From contig CAWKOR010000001.1 of NCBI GenBank assembly GCA_963851325.1, positions 2,728,001 to 2,792,000 of the forward strand: a stretch of DNA of 64,000 bases. Reading direction: 5' to 3'. Each line of letters opens with the position of its first letter. Within the stretch, counting starts at the first letter, position 1. This document shows positions 47,451 through 55,502 of the stretch, one piece after another. The notes below the pieces were generated by a model. It worked only from the letters and a program-made list of their open reading frames with translations. It was not told the DNA's origin and searched no databases. A program made the translations under genes and the position numbers. Origin of the DNA: DATGKG01 sp963851325 (GTDB lineage: Bacteria > Desulfobacterota > Binatia > Binatales > Binataceae).

Positions 47451-48842
47451 CTAAACCAATTCGATAACCGCGGCACCCGGTCCCGCGTGTACGACGGTGT
47501 GAAGCGCCCGCGACGCCGCGCCGGCGTCGAGCTTCGCGTAGTAGTCGCGTTCCAGACGTTCCAGGATAGCGGCCGTGCCGGATTCATGCGCGAGCGCTAT
47601 GATGCATCCGCCGAAGCCCGCTCCGGTCAAACGAGCCCCAAGCGCGCCACCCTCGCGCGCGCAGGCCACCATTGCGTCGAGGCGTGCGGTGCTTGCATCG
47701 AAGTCGTCGCGCAAACTCCGATGCGAGGCGTCCATCAACGCGCCCATCTCTTCGAGGCGGCCCGAGGCTAGCGCGTCCGCCGCGAGGTTGATGCGCTCCG
47801 TTTCGGTCAGGACGTGGCGCGCGCGGCGCCGAATCTCCAGCGGCCGCGCCTCATCTATATGAATGCGTTGCGCACCTTGGCCGAGTATCTCCGCGCGCAG
47901 CGATTCTTCGTCGAGGTGCAGAATCTTCGACGCTTCCACAATGCTGACGCGTTCCGGCGCGCTGGCCGCCAGAGTCTCGACGAGGTCGCGCGCGGTCCAC
48001 TGCTCAAGTTGCTTCACCGCATCGCAGAGGACGCGCACATTTCTCAATCCACACGCTTGGCCGAGGATGCGGGCTGCCACCGCACATTCAACCACACGAC
48101 GATTGTATTCCTCGCGCACCTTGCCGGATTTGTCAGCGATCTCCAGGCTATCGGCAACCACGATTGCAGCCCCCGACGGCATCTTTACCGGCGTCACTCG
48201 CAGCGGATCGAAGTGGATGAGGAGCGCGTGGTCGCGCCGCCCCAGCATCGACGCCGCCTGGTCCATGCCACCCGCCATCGTGCCGACGTACCATTCGCTG
48301 CGCGCGACCATCTGCGCAGTTTCGAGCGCGGCCAGCGTCAGGCCGTTGACCGCCATCAGCGCAAGCGCCGAGGAAACCGTGAGCGCGGCCGAGGACGAAA
48401 GACCGGCGGCGGGCGGCACGCGTCCATCGACCATCATCGTCGCGCCGCGCAGGTGCCCGATCGAAACGCCACGTTTGCCGAAGTGCTCGATGACACCCTG
48501 AAAACCTGCCTTTACATAGTTCGCCCAATCGCCCGCGGGGTACGGGGGAATGTTTCTTTCGAGGTGAAATTCGCGCGGCGCGAAAGCGGTGTCGAGGTTG
48601 CCCAGTTCGATTTTCGAGTCTTGGCGGGCCGCTGCCACGATGATAGTTGAGCGATCGATCGCAATCGGCATCACCGGCAGACCGCTGTAGTCGGTATGCT
48701 CGCCGATCAGGTTGACCCGCCCGGGCGCGCGCACCGCGAAGACCTTCGCGGCCCGATCCGAGGCACCGAGTTTCGCCGCCAATGCTTCGGACCGGGCGAG
48801 TTCGTCGCGATCCCAGTTTTCCGCCGATTGCTTCCAGTTCAT
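47451..48842 (-). CDS. galK: Galactokinase (GHMP kinase family)
   Basis: The ATG at 48842 overlaps the stop of the upstream nucleotidyltransferase gene (ATGA); longer frames are not needed. The 463-residue protein has the galactokinase signature GRVNLIGEHTDYSGLPVMPI, the GHMP ATP-binding loop PPAAGLSSSAALTVSSAL, and LGARLTGAGFGGCIIAL. It would phosphorylate galactose or a related sugar at C1. It is longer than the usual 380-400 residues. The tight coupling to a nucleotidyltransferase suggests a kinase-plus-pyrophosphorylase route to a nucleotide sugar. Confidence 0.88.
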   Translation of the reverse strand: MNWKQSAENWDRDELARSEALAAKLGASDRAAKVFAVRAPGRVNLIGEHTDYSGLPVMPIAIDRSTIIVAAARQDSKIELGNLDTAFAPREFHLERNIPPYPAGDWANYVKAGFQGVIEHFGKRGVSIGHLRGATMMVDGRVPPAAGLSSSAALTVSSALALMAVNGLTLAALETAQMVARSEWYVGTMAGGMDQAASMLGRRDHALLIHFDPLRVTPVKMPSGAAIVVADSLEIADKSGKVREEYNRRVVECAVAARILGQACGLRNVRVLCDAVKQLEQWTARDLVETLAASAPERVSIVEASKILHLDEESLRAEILGQGAQRIHIDEARPLEIRRRARHVLTETERINLAADALASGRLEEMGALMDASHRSLRDDFDASTARLDAMVACAREGGALGARLTGAGFGGCIIALAHESGTAAILERLERDYYAKLDAGAASRALHTVVHAGPGAAVIELV

Positions 48843-49594
48843 TTTCCACGCGGCGGCTTGAACAGCTTGCGCGCCGATTCCAAATCTTGCGGGGTTCCGA
48901 CGTCGCTCCAGAATCCGCGCACATCGACCGCGCGCACCTCGCATCGATCGGCAATCATCGCCGCAATCGCTTCCGGCAACTCCAGCTCGCCGCGCGGCGA
49001 AGGGCGTAGCTTCGTGAGGTAGTTGAAGATACGCGGCGTCGCGGCAAACAGGCCCGCGTTGTTCCATTGCGTGGTAGAGGTGCCGGGCGCGGGCTTCTCG
49101 ACCAGCCGCTCAACGCGCATATCGGCATCGACGTACACGGCTCCCCCGCGCCATGGATCGCGAACCCGATTGATCGAGAGCATCAGGTCGTACGCTTGCG
49201 TGCGCGCGGCCTGAATGAAGCGCGCGTAATTTTCGATATCCATCAGAATGTCGCCCCATCCGAAAATGAAAGCGTCCTCGTCGATGACGAAGTCGTGGGC
49301 AAGCAACATTGCGCCGGCGGTACCGTTCAACTCGGCCTGGCGCAGCGTCGTAAGATGCAGACTGGAATTTTCACGCATCCAAATCGCGCACCAATCATCT
49401 ATATGCGACCCGAGATACCCGGTGACGATCGCGATGTCGCGGACCTCATTGGCGGCCAGCGCTTCCACGATATGGCCAATGAGCGGCTTGCCCGCGACTT
49501 CGAGCATCGGCTTGGGGACGCGCTCGGTCAGCGTGCCGAGACGCAAACCGCGTCCGGCCGCCAGTAGCACCGCCTTTCGAATCTCGCGCGCCAC
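48839..49594 (-). CDS. Sugar nucleotidyltransferase (NTP_transferase)
   Basis: A 251-residue enzyme with the pyrophosphorylase signature LLAAGRGLRLGTLTERVPKP followed by MLEVAGKPLIGH, the metal/nucleotide region FIFGWGDILMDIENY, and WNNAGLFAATPRIFNYL. It transfers a nucleotide to a sugar 1-phosphate (glucose, mannose or galactose type). It is coupled by a 4-nt overlap to galactokinase, so the kinase product is the likely substrate, which is an inference from position. Confidence 0.88.
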   Translation of the reverse strand: MAREIRKAVLLAAGRGLRLGTLTERVPKPMLEVAGKPLIGHIVEALAANEVRDIAIVTGYLGSHIDDWCAIWMRENSSLHLTTLRQAELNGTAGAMLLAHDFVIDEDAFIFGWGDILMDIENYARFIQAARTQAYDLMLSINRVRDPWRGGAVYVDADMRVERLVEKPAPGTSTTQWNNAGLFAATPRIFNYLTKLRPSPRGELELPEAIAAMIADRCEVRAVDVRGFWSDVGTPQDLESARKLFKPPRGK

Positions 49595-49698
49595 TCCGGC
49601 AACATAACAGATGGGGGATTCACAGGCGCTTTGCAGGATGGTTAAAATCTGCTTGGGTGGAGTGAGAATACCGCTATTGCGCTCAGAAGGTCCGACCG

Positions 49699-50880
49699 AT
49701 GTTTGGAGAGATTAGCCCTCGCACCAAGGCAGCGGCGCCATTTATTTCCGTCGAGGAAGCGCTGGAAGAAACTCGCCGCGGCCACATGGTCATCCTGATG
49801 GATGACGAGCAGCGCGAAAACGAGGGCGACTTGAGCATGGCGGCCGAAAAAGCGACGCCGGAACTCATCAATTTCATGGCGAAGTATGCCCGCGGCCTGA
49901 TTTGCCTGCCGATGTCGACTGATCGCATCGATCGGCTTGGGCTCAACATGATGGTGGGCGACAATCAAGCGCCGCTGGGCACGGCCTTTACCACATCAAT
50001 TAGCGCTAAACGATGCCACGGCGCGGGAATTTCCGCGCAGGACCGCGCAATCACCATCCTCGAGGCGGTCCGCGAGGACGCCACCGCGTCGGGTTTCACT
50101 ACTCCCGGCTATGTGTATCCCTTGCGCGCCCGCGACGGCGGGGTGCTGGTGCGAACCGGCCAGACCGAGGGAGCGGTCGACCTGGCGCGGCTGGCGGGGC
50201 TGAAACCGGCGGGCGTCATCTGCGAAATCCTCAAGGAAGACGGGACGATGGCGCGGCGCGACGACCTGGTCGAGTTCGCCAAGCTGCACAATCTCAAGAT
50301 CGTCACGGTGGCGGACATCATCGAGTATCGGCTGCGCAATGAAACTATGGTCCAGCGCATCGCCGAGGCGAAGCTCCCAACCGCGTTCGGCGAATTTACC
50401 GCGATCGTGTTTCGCACTTTGGTCGATTTCACGGAACATCTCGCGCTGGTGATGGGCAACATTGATCCGTCGCGCCCGATCCTGGTGCGAGCCCATCGCG
50501 AGTATCTGCCGGGTGATGTTTTCGGACTGTCGCAGCGGAACACCCGCAAGCTGCTGCGCGCCGCGATGCAAAAAATCGCCGCGGCCGGAGAGGGAGTACT
50601 GCTCTACGTCAAGCGCGAGGCCAACACCATCGCGGCCGAGCTCGACGCCCTCAATGCGCAGGGCGCGCGGCAACCGACCACGCGGGTGAACCTGCCGGAT
50701 GCGGAATTTCGCGACTACGGAATCGGCGCACAGATCATCCGCGACCTCGGCGTGCGCAAGATGATCGTCCTGTCTGACATGCCGCCGCGGCTCGCGAACC
50801 TGCCCGGTTATGGGCTGGAAATCGTCGGCAGTGTGCCGCTCAGCGACGACTTGAAGCCGGCGCATCCGAACGGAAAGTAG
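49699..50880 (+). CDS. ribBA: RibBA-like protein with altered active sites
   Basis: 393 residues with a DHBP synthase half (1-205; DDEQRENEGDLSMAAEKAT present) and a GTP cyclohydrolase II half (206-393). In the first half the metal-binding His of the usual GGHTEA motif is Gln155 (RTGQTEGAVDLARLAGL), and the TTG substrate loop reads KRCHGAGISAQDR. In the second half the zinc Cys set of HSECLTGD...RCDCG is replaced (HREYLPGDVFGLSQRNTRKL) and RQEGR is KREANT. Folding appears intact but neither canonical activity is expected. It starts an apparent operon with dsbD and selA. Confidence 0.85.
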   Translation: MFGEISPRTKAAAPFISVEEALEETRRGHMVILMDDEQRENEGDLSMAAEKATPELINFMAKYARGLICLPMSTDRIDRLGLNMMVGDNQAPLGTAFTTSISAKRCHGAGISAQDRAITILEAVREDATASGFTTPGYVYPLRARDGGVLVRTGQTEGAVDLARLAGLKPAGVICEILKEDGTMARRDDLVEFAKLHNLKIVTVADIIEYRLRNETMVQRIAEAKLPTAFGEFTAIVFRTLVDFTEHLALVMGNIDPSRPILVRAHREYLPGDVFGLSQRNTRKLLRAAMQKIAAAGEGVLLYVKREANTIAAELDALNAQGARQPTTRVNLPDAEFRDYGIGAQIIRDLGVRKMIVLSDMPPRLANLPGYGLEIVGSVPLSDDLKPAHPNGK

Positions 50881-50893
50881 GACGGGGAAGCCG

Positions 50894-52666
50894 GTGATCG
50901 GCGAGAAGGCGGCGGTGAGGACCAATCTGCGACGCTCTGTTGCAATTGCCTACACTTTGATTTTTCTGATGGCGGCGGTCTGCGCACCGGCTGCGATGGC
51001 CGCGCTCAAAACGCCGCCCGCGGTGGTTAAGCTCGGAAGCATCGGCCTCGATAAGCCGCTTGCGCCGGGCGCCAGCAGCACCTTGATCATCGACGCCAGG
51101 GTGGATGACGGATGGCACATCAACTCGAACCATCCGTCGAGTCCTGACTACATTCCGACCCAGGTCGAGTTGACGGTTCCCAACGGCGTCACGGCCGGCG
51201 CGGTCCAATATCCCGCCGCGGAAAAAACCCGTCTCGCATTTTCCTCCGAGGAACTTTCGGTCTTCACCGGTGAGGTTCAGTTTCGCATTCCGCTCAAAGC
51301 CGAAGCAGCCGTCGCGCCCAATCACACCGTCACCGTCACGCTCAACTACCAGGCCTGCAACAACAGCCAATGCCTTGCGCCGAGGTCGATTGTCAAAGTG
51401 TCCGGCCTGTCGGCCATCTATGGAAACACGCAGCCTGAGGCTTCCCCGAGCACGCCGGAGCCGCAATCGTCCGACTGGCTGTCGCGAACATTCTCCAGTC
51501 GCGGCTACGCGATCGGGTTCCTGATCGTTCTCCTGGGCGGTCTCGCGCTCAACCTGACACCATGTGTCTATCCGCTGATCGGCGTGACCATCGCATATTT
51601 CGGCAACCAGGGCGGAGGCCCCCGCCGCGTGATGACACTCGCGATGTTGTTCGTGCTCGGGATCGCGATCATGTTTTCCAGCGTCGGGGTGGCAGTCGCG
51701 CTTTCCGGCGGCCTCTTCGGCGCGGCGATGCAAAATCCTTATGTGCTGTCCGCGGTCGCCGCGATGATGCTGGTGCTCGCGGCCTCCAGCTTTGGGTTCT
51801 TCGTTATTCAGCCGCCGCAATTCATGGCGCAATGGGCGGGCGCCGCGCGACCCGGTTATGTCGGTTCCTTCGTGATGGGACTCGGGATGGGCGTGATCGC
51901 AGCGCCGTGCATCGGACCTATCGTGCTGGGTCTGTTGCTGATGGTGGAGCGCAGTGGCAATCCGCTGTTCGGTTTCGCGCTGTTCTTCACGCTCGCGATC
52001 GGACTCGGTCTTCCTTATGTCGGCCTCGCGATGGCGGCCGGCAGTATCCGTCGGCTGCCGCGTTCGGGTGAGTGGCTGGCCTGGGTCGAGCAGCTTTTCG
52101 GATTCATCCTGGTGGGACTCGCGATTTATTTCCTCGACCCGGTGGTGCCAAGTCACTTGATGTCCCGCATCCTTCCTTATTATGCGGCGATGGCGGGGAT
52201 TTTTCTCGGCTTCCTTTCACCGGCCGGACGAAACTGGCGTCCGTTCCTGGTGATTCGCAGCGGCATTGGAATCGTCGCGGTCGCGGCACTAGTCTTCATG
52301 ATGATTCCGCGCGCCAAAGCGATGCCCGTCGTGTTTCAGCCATTCGATCCCGCGCAAATCGGGAGCGCCGTCAGCAAGCGAAAACCGGTGCTGGTCGATT
52401 TCGCCGCCGACTGGTGCATCCCGTGCCGCGAGATGGATCATTCGACCTTTGTCGATCCGGCGGTGGTTAAGGAGTCGCAACGCTTTGTCCGGATGCGGGC
52501 CGACCTGACCGCGCAGAATGACAAGACCGCGGCCATCATGTCGGAATTCAAAATCCAGGGCGTGCCGACCACGGTATTGATCGATTCGAGCGGAAAGGTT
52601 CGCCATCAGAAGGTCGGCTACATCGGCGCAAAAGAAATGCTCGACAGCCTCCGCCACGTCGATTGA
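50894..52666 (+). CDS. dsbD: Thiol:disulfide interchange protein DsbD
   Basis: 590 residues from a GTG 13 bp after the preceding stop. Signal peptide (TLIFLMAAVCAPAAMAALK); periplasmic alpha domain with Cys pair in YQACNNSQCLAPRS; membrane domain with the two redox Cys in LNLTPCVYPLIG and AAPCIGPIVLG; C-terminal thioredoxin-like domain with C508-x-x-C511 (FAADWCIPCREMDH). It moves electrons from cytoplasmic thioredoxin to periplasmic thiol proteins. It could plausibly also keep an exported Sec-rhodanese reduced, which is my inference. Confidence 0.93.
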   Translation: MIGEKAAVRTNLRRSVAIAYTLIFLMAAVCAPAAMAALKTPPAVVKLGSIGLDKPLAPGASSTLIIDARVDDGWHINSNHPSSPDYIPTQVELTVPNGVTAGAVQYPAAEKTRLAFSSEELSVFTGEVQFRIPLKAEAAVAPNHTVTVTLNYQACNNSQCLAPRSIVKVSGLSAIYGNTQPEASPSTPEPQSSDWLSRTFSSRGYAIGFLIVLLGGLALNLTPCVYPLIGVTIAYFGNQGGGPRRVMTLAMLFVLGIAIMFSSVGVAVALSGGLFGAAMQNPYVLSAVAAMMLVLAASSFGFFVIQPPQFMAQWAGAARPGYVGSFVMGLGMGVIAAPCIGPIVLGLLLMVERSGNPLFGFALFFTLAIGLGLPYVGLAMAAGSIRRLPRSGEWLAWVEQLFGFILVGLAIYFLDPVVPSHLMSRILPYYAAMAGIFLGFLSPAGRNWRPFLVIRSGIGIVAVAALVFMMIPRAKAMPVVFQPFDPAQIGSAVSKRKPVLVDFAADWCIPCREMDHSTFVDPAVVKESQRFVRMRADLTAQNDKTAAIMSEFKIQGVPTTVLIDSSGKVRHQKVGYIGAKEMLDSLRHVD

Positions 52667-52679
52667 GAATCCACCACGC

Positions 52680-54107
52680 GTGGCAGCTTCGCAAAAACGG
52701 TCCAAGGCCTCCGATGCGCGAGCCTCGAGGCTGCGTGCGATGCCACCGGTCGATGAGTGTATCCGTGCAGCCGAGGCGCGTCCGGTACTCGCAGAACTCT
52801 CGCGCGCATATCTGAAAGCCCTTGTCACCCGCGCGCAGCGTGCAATGCGCACCGCGATCGCGGACGGAAAATCGGCTGCCGCCAATCGCGAAGACATCGT
52901 CAAGGAGATCGTGGCCGAGGTCGAGCGTGCAGCGATCGCGGATGAGCCGGCGCTGAAGTCGGTCGTCAACGCCACCGGCGTCGTGCTGCATACCAATCTG
53001 GGGCGTGCGATTTTGCCGGAAGCCGCGATCGAAGCGATTGCGCAGGCGGCGCGTTCGGCGGTCAATCTGGAATTCGATTTGGAGGGCGGCGGCCGCGGCG
53101 ACCGTGACGCACTGGTCGAAAGCGAATTGTGCGCGCTAACCGGCGCAGAGGCCGCGACCGTGGTGAACAACAACGCCGCCGCGGTGTTGCTCGCATTGAC
53201 CGCGGTCGCGGAAGGACGCGAGGTAATCGTGTCGCGCGGCGAGCTGATCGAAATCGGTGGTTCGTTTCGCCTGCCTGACGTGATGGCGCGCAGCGGCGCG
53301 CGGCTGCGCGAAGTGGGCACCACGAATCGTACACATCCGGGCGACTATGAAAGCGCGATAGGTCCCGAGACCGCCCTGCTGCTGAAAGTGCATCCTTCGA
53401 ACTATCGGGTGGTCGGCTTCACCAGCGAGGTGACGCTCGAAGAGCTGGTGCAAATCGGCCGCGCGCGCGGAGTCCCGGTGATGGAGGATCTCGGCGCGGG
53501 AGCGCTCATCGACATGAGCGGGCATGGGCTTCCTCGCGAACCGATCGTTGCCGAGCGGACTGCGGCGGGCGCCGATCTGGTCAGCTTCTCGGGCGACAAG
53601 CTGCTTGGCGGCCCACAGGCGGGAATCGTGGTTGGCCGGCGCGATATGGTCGCGAAGTTGAAGGCGAACGCGCTCAAGCGTGCGCTGCGATGCGACAAGC
53701 TCACGCTGGCCGCGCTTTCCGCGACGCTGCGGCTGTACTTGCGATCGGGCAATCTGGTGGGAGATATCCCGACTCTGCGATTCCTGACCCGCACTTCCGC
53801 GGAGATAAAACAGATCGCGCCACGCGCGCGCGACATCTTGATCGATCGCCTCGGTCCGACATTTCGATGCGAGATCATCGAATCGGCTTCTCAGATTGGT
53901 TCAGGAGCGCTGCCGACCGAGGAACTACCCACCGTTGCAATCCGTGTAACGCATCCTGCGATTTCAGCAAATTCGATCGCCGAGCTCTTCCGCCGCGCGC
54001 GACCCCCGATCATCGGCCGCATCACCGACGCGGGGTTCCAGCTCGACTTGCGCACCATCGAGGATCCCGCAGTATTCGCCGCGGCCTTTCCCCCGATTCC
54101 TGCGTAG
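52680..54107 (+). CDS. selA: L-seryl-tRNA(Sec) selenium transferase
   Basis: 475 residues, PLP-dependent. Diagnostic parts are KSVVNATGVVLHTNLGRAIL, NLEFDLEGGGRGDRDALVES, NNNAAAVLLALTAVAEGREV, LREVGTTNRTHPGDYESAIG and the PLP lysine K307 in SFSGDKLLGGPQAGIV. SelA converts seryl-tRNA(Sec) to selenocysteyl-tRNA(Sec) with selenophosphate. It begins 13 bp after dsbD (GTG start). selB, selD and the tRNA(Sec) gene are not visible in this window. Its presence shows the organism can insert selenocysteine, supporting the Sec reading at 46015. Confidence 0.95.
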   Translation: MAASQKRSKASDARASRLRAMPPVDECIRAAEARPVLAELSRAYLKALVTRAQRAMRTAIADGKSAAANREDIVKEIVAEVERAAIADEPALKSVVNATGVVLHTNLGRAILPEAAIEAIAQAARSAVNLEFDLEGGGRGDRDALVESELCALTGAEAATVVNNNAAAVLLALTAVAEGREVIVSRGELIEIGGSFRLPDVMARSGARLREVGTTNRTHPGDYESAIGPETALLLKVHPSNYRVVGFTSEVTLEELVQIGRARGVPVMEDLGAGALIDMSGHGLPREPIVAERTAAGADLVSFSGDKLLGGPQAGIVVGRRDMVAKLKANALKRALRCDKLTLAALSATLRLYLRSGNLVGDIPTLRFLTRTSAEIKQIAPRARDILIDRLGPTFRCEIIESASQIGSGALPTEELPTVAIRVTHPAISANSIAELFRRARPPIIGRITDAGFQLDLRTIEDPAVFAAAFPPIPA

Positions 54108-54182
54108 TCTCTCGCTTGCCATCGAACCCGCGAGGGCGCTAGAGCAGCATCAGAAGCGCTCGAATGCACTGGAGGAACTGTT

Positions 54183-54401
54183 ATGCCCGACAAGACCTAC
54201 AAGATCGTCGAGGTGGTTGGCGTGTCCGACGACAGTATTCAGGCAGCGGTCCGCAACGCGTTGACCAAGGCGAATCAAACGCTGCGTAACATCGATTGGT
54301 TCGAGGTCAAGGACATCCGCGGATCGGTTGGAAAGAATGGAGACCCGACCTTCCAGGTCGAAGTACGGATCGGTTTCCGCCTCGAGGGAAATCCGGTCTG
54401 A
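54183..54401 (+). CDS. Dodecin family flavin-binding protein
   Basis: A 72-residue protein (MPDKTYKIVEVVGVSDDSIQ, NIDWFEVKDIRGSVGKNGDP, FQVEVRIGFRLEG). This is the full dodecin fold, with the conserved Trp that stacks on flavin. Dodecins form dodecamers storing or buffering FMN or riboflavin. GGAGG lies upstream. It sits 75 bp after selA. Confidence 0.92.
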   Translation: MPDKTYKIVEVVGVSDDSIQAAVRNALTKANQTLRNIDWFEVKDIRGSVGKNGDPTFQVEVRIGFRLEGNPV

Positions 54402-54539
54402 GAGAATCGTCGCTCGAAAAACAACGGCGCGCCCGGGCAAAGACGCTCGCATTCGCCAAACGGCACCCGATAGCGATCCGCGAGGTGAGCTGTCCCAGCA
54501 TGCGGCTTTGTAAACCTAGCCGCGAGGCAGGAGCATGAT

Positions 54540-55394
54540 ATGAAATTCGCGACTTTCCTTTTTCAGACTCAACCGTCGAGCATCACCTCCGTGACGCGGG
54601 CGGCCGAGGATCTCGGCTACGAGTCGCTGTGGATTCCAGAACACATCATCCTGCCGGTGAAATACCAATCGCCCTATCCATATTCGTCAAGCGGGCGGAT
54701 GCCCGCGCCGCCGGAGACGCCGCTGCACGATCCGATGCTGGTGCTCGCGTATGCCGCCGCGCTCACCAGCAAGATTCGCCTCGCGACGGGAATCTTCGTA
54801 CTGCCGATTCGCAATCCTTTTGCCACGGCGAAGGCGGTCGCGAGTCTCGACGTGCTCTCGGGCGGACGCTTCATCTTCGGGGTCGGCATCGGATGGCTCG
54901 AGGAAGAATTTGAAGCGGTGGGTATGAACTTCAAGGATCGGGCGCTGCGCTCGCGCGAATACGTCGAGCTGCTCAAGGCGCTGTGGACCAGCGAGGAGCC
55001 GGTTTATCACGGCAAAACCACCAGCATCGAAGGGTTCAAGATGAATCCCAAACCGGTGCAGAAACCGCATCCGCCGTTCGTGTTCGGTGGGCATACCGAG
55101 CCGTCGCTGAAACGCGCCGCGCGGCTGGGCGATGGATGGTACGGGATCGGCGAGCAGCCCGAGGAAGTCGAGCGCGTGATCAAGCGGCTGCGCGAACACG
55201 AGAAGGAACAGCATCGGAGCAAACCGCTGGAGATCACGATTGCGCCGCGCTTCGGCGGGCCGATCACGGTCGAGCAGGTGAAGCGGATGCGCGATCTCGG
55301 CGTCGAGCGCGTGATTCTCGGTGCGAGCCCGTCGACGCGCGATCAACTGATCCAGATGGAGCGCTTTCGCGACGATGTGATGGCCCAGTTCTGA
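54540..55394 (+). CDS. LLM class F420-dependent oxidoreductase
   Basis: 284 residues: MKFATFLFQTQPSSITSVTR, LGYESLWIPEHIILPVKYQS, KIRLATGIFVLPIRNPFATA and GGRFIFGVGIGWLEEEFEAV are textbook LLM/F420 features. Very similar in layout to the protein at 1-847. AGGAG is close to the ATG. Substrate unknown. Together with three other LLM genes it indicates that F420 (or FMN) hydride chemistry matters in this organism. Confidence 0.9.
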   Translation: MKFATFLFQTQPSSITSVTRAAEDLGYESLWIPEHIILPVKYQSPYPYSSSGRMPAPPETPLHDPMLVLAYAAALTSKIRLATGIFVLPIRNPFATAKAVASLDVLSGGRFIFGVGIGWLEEEFEAVGMNFKDRALRSREYVELLKALWTSEEPVYHGKTTSIEGFKMNPKPVQKPHPPFVFGGHTEPSLKRAARLGDGWYGIGEQPEEVERVIKRLREHEKEQHRSKPLEITIAPRFGGPITVEQVKRMRDLGVERVILGASPSTRDQLIQMERFRDDVMAQF

Positions 55395-55502
55395 AGTCGT
55401 GCTTCTTCGAGTATTGGCCTGCGCAATCGCAGCCAATATCATTTAAGGAAGCATCCATCATCGGGGGACATGCGATTTCACCTGGAGCAAACCTGATCAA
55501 CT

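Noticed and set aside
49600..49698. FMN riboswitch upstream of the RibBA-like gene
   Set aside because: The conserved AGGGGC/GGTGAAATTCC-type blocks of the RFN element are not present in the short leader.
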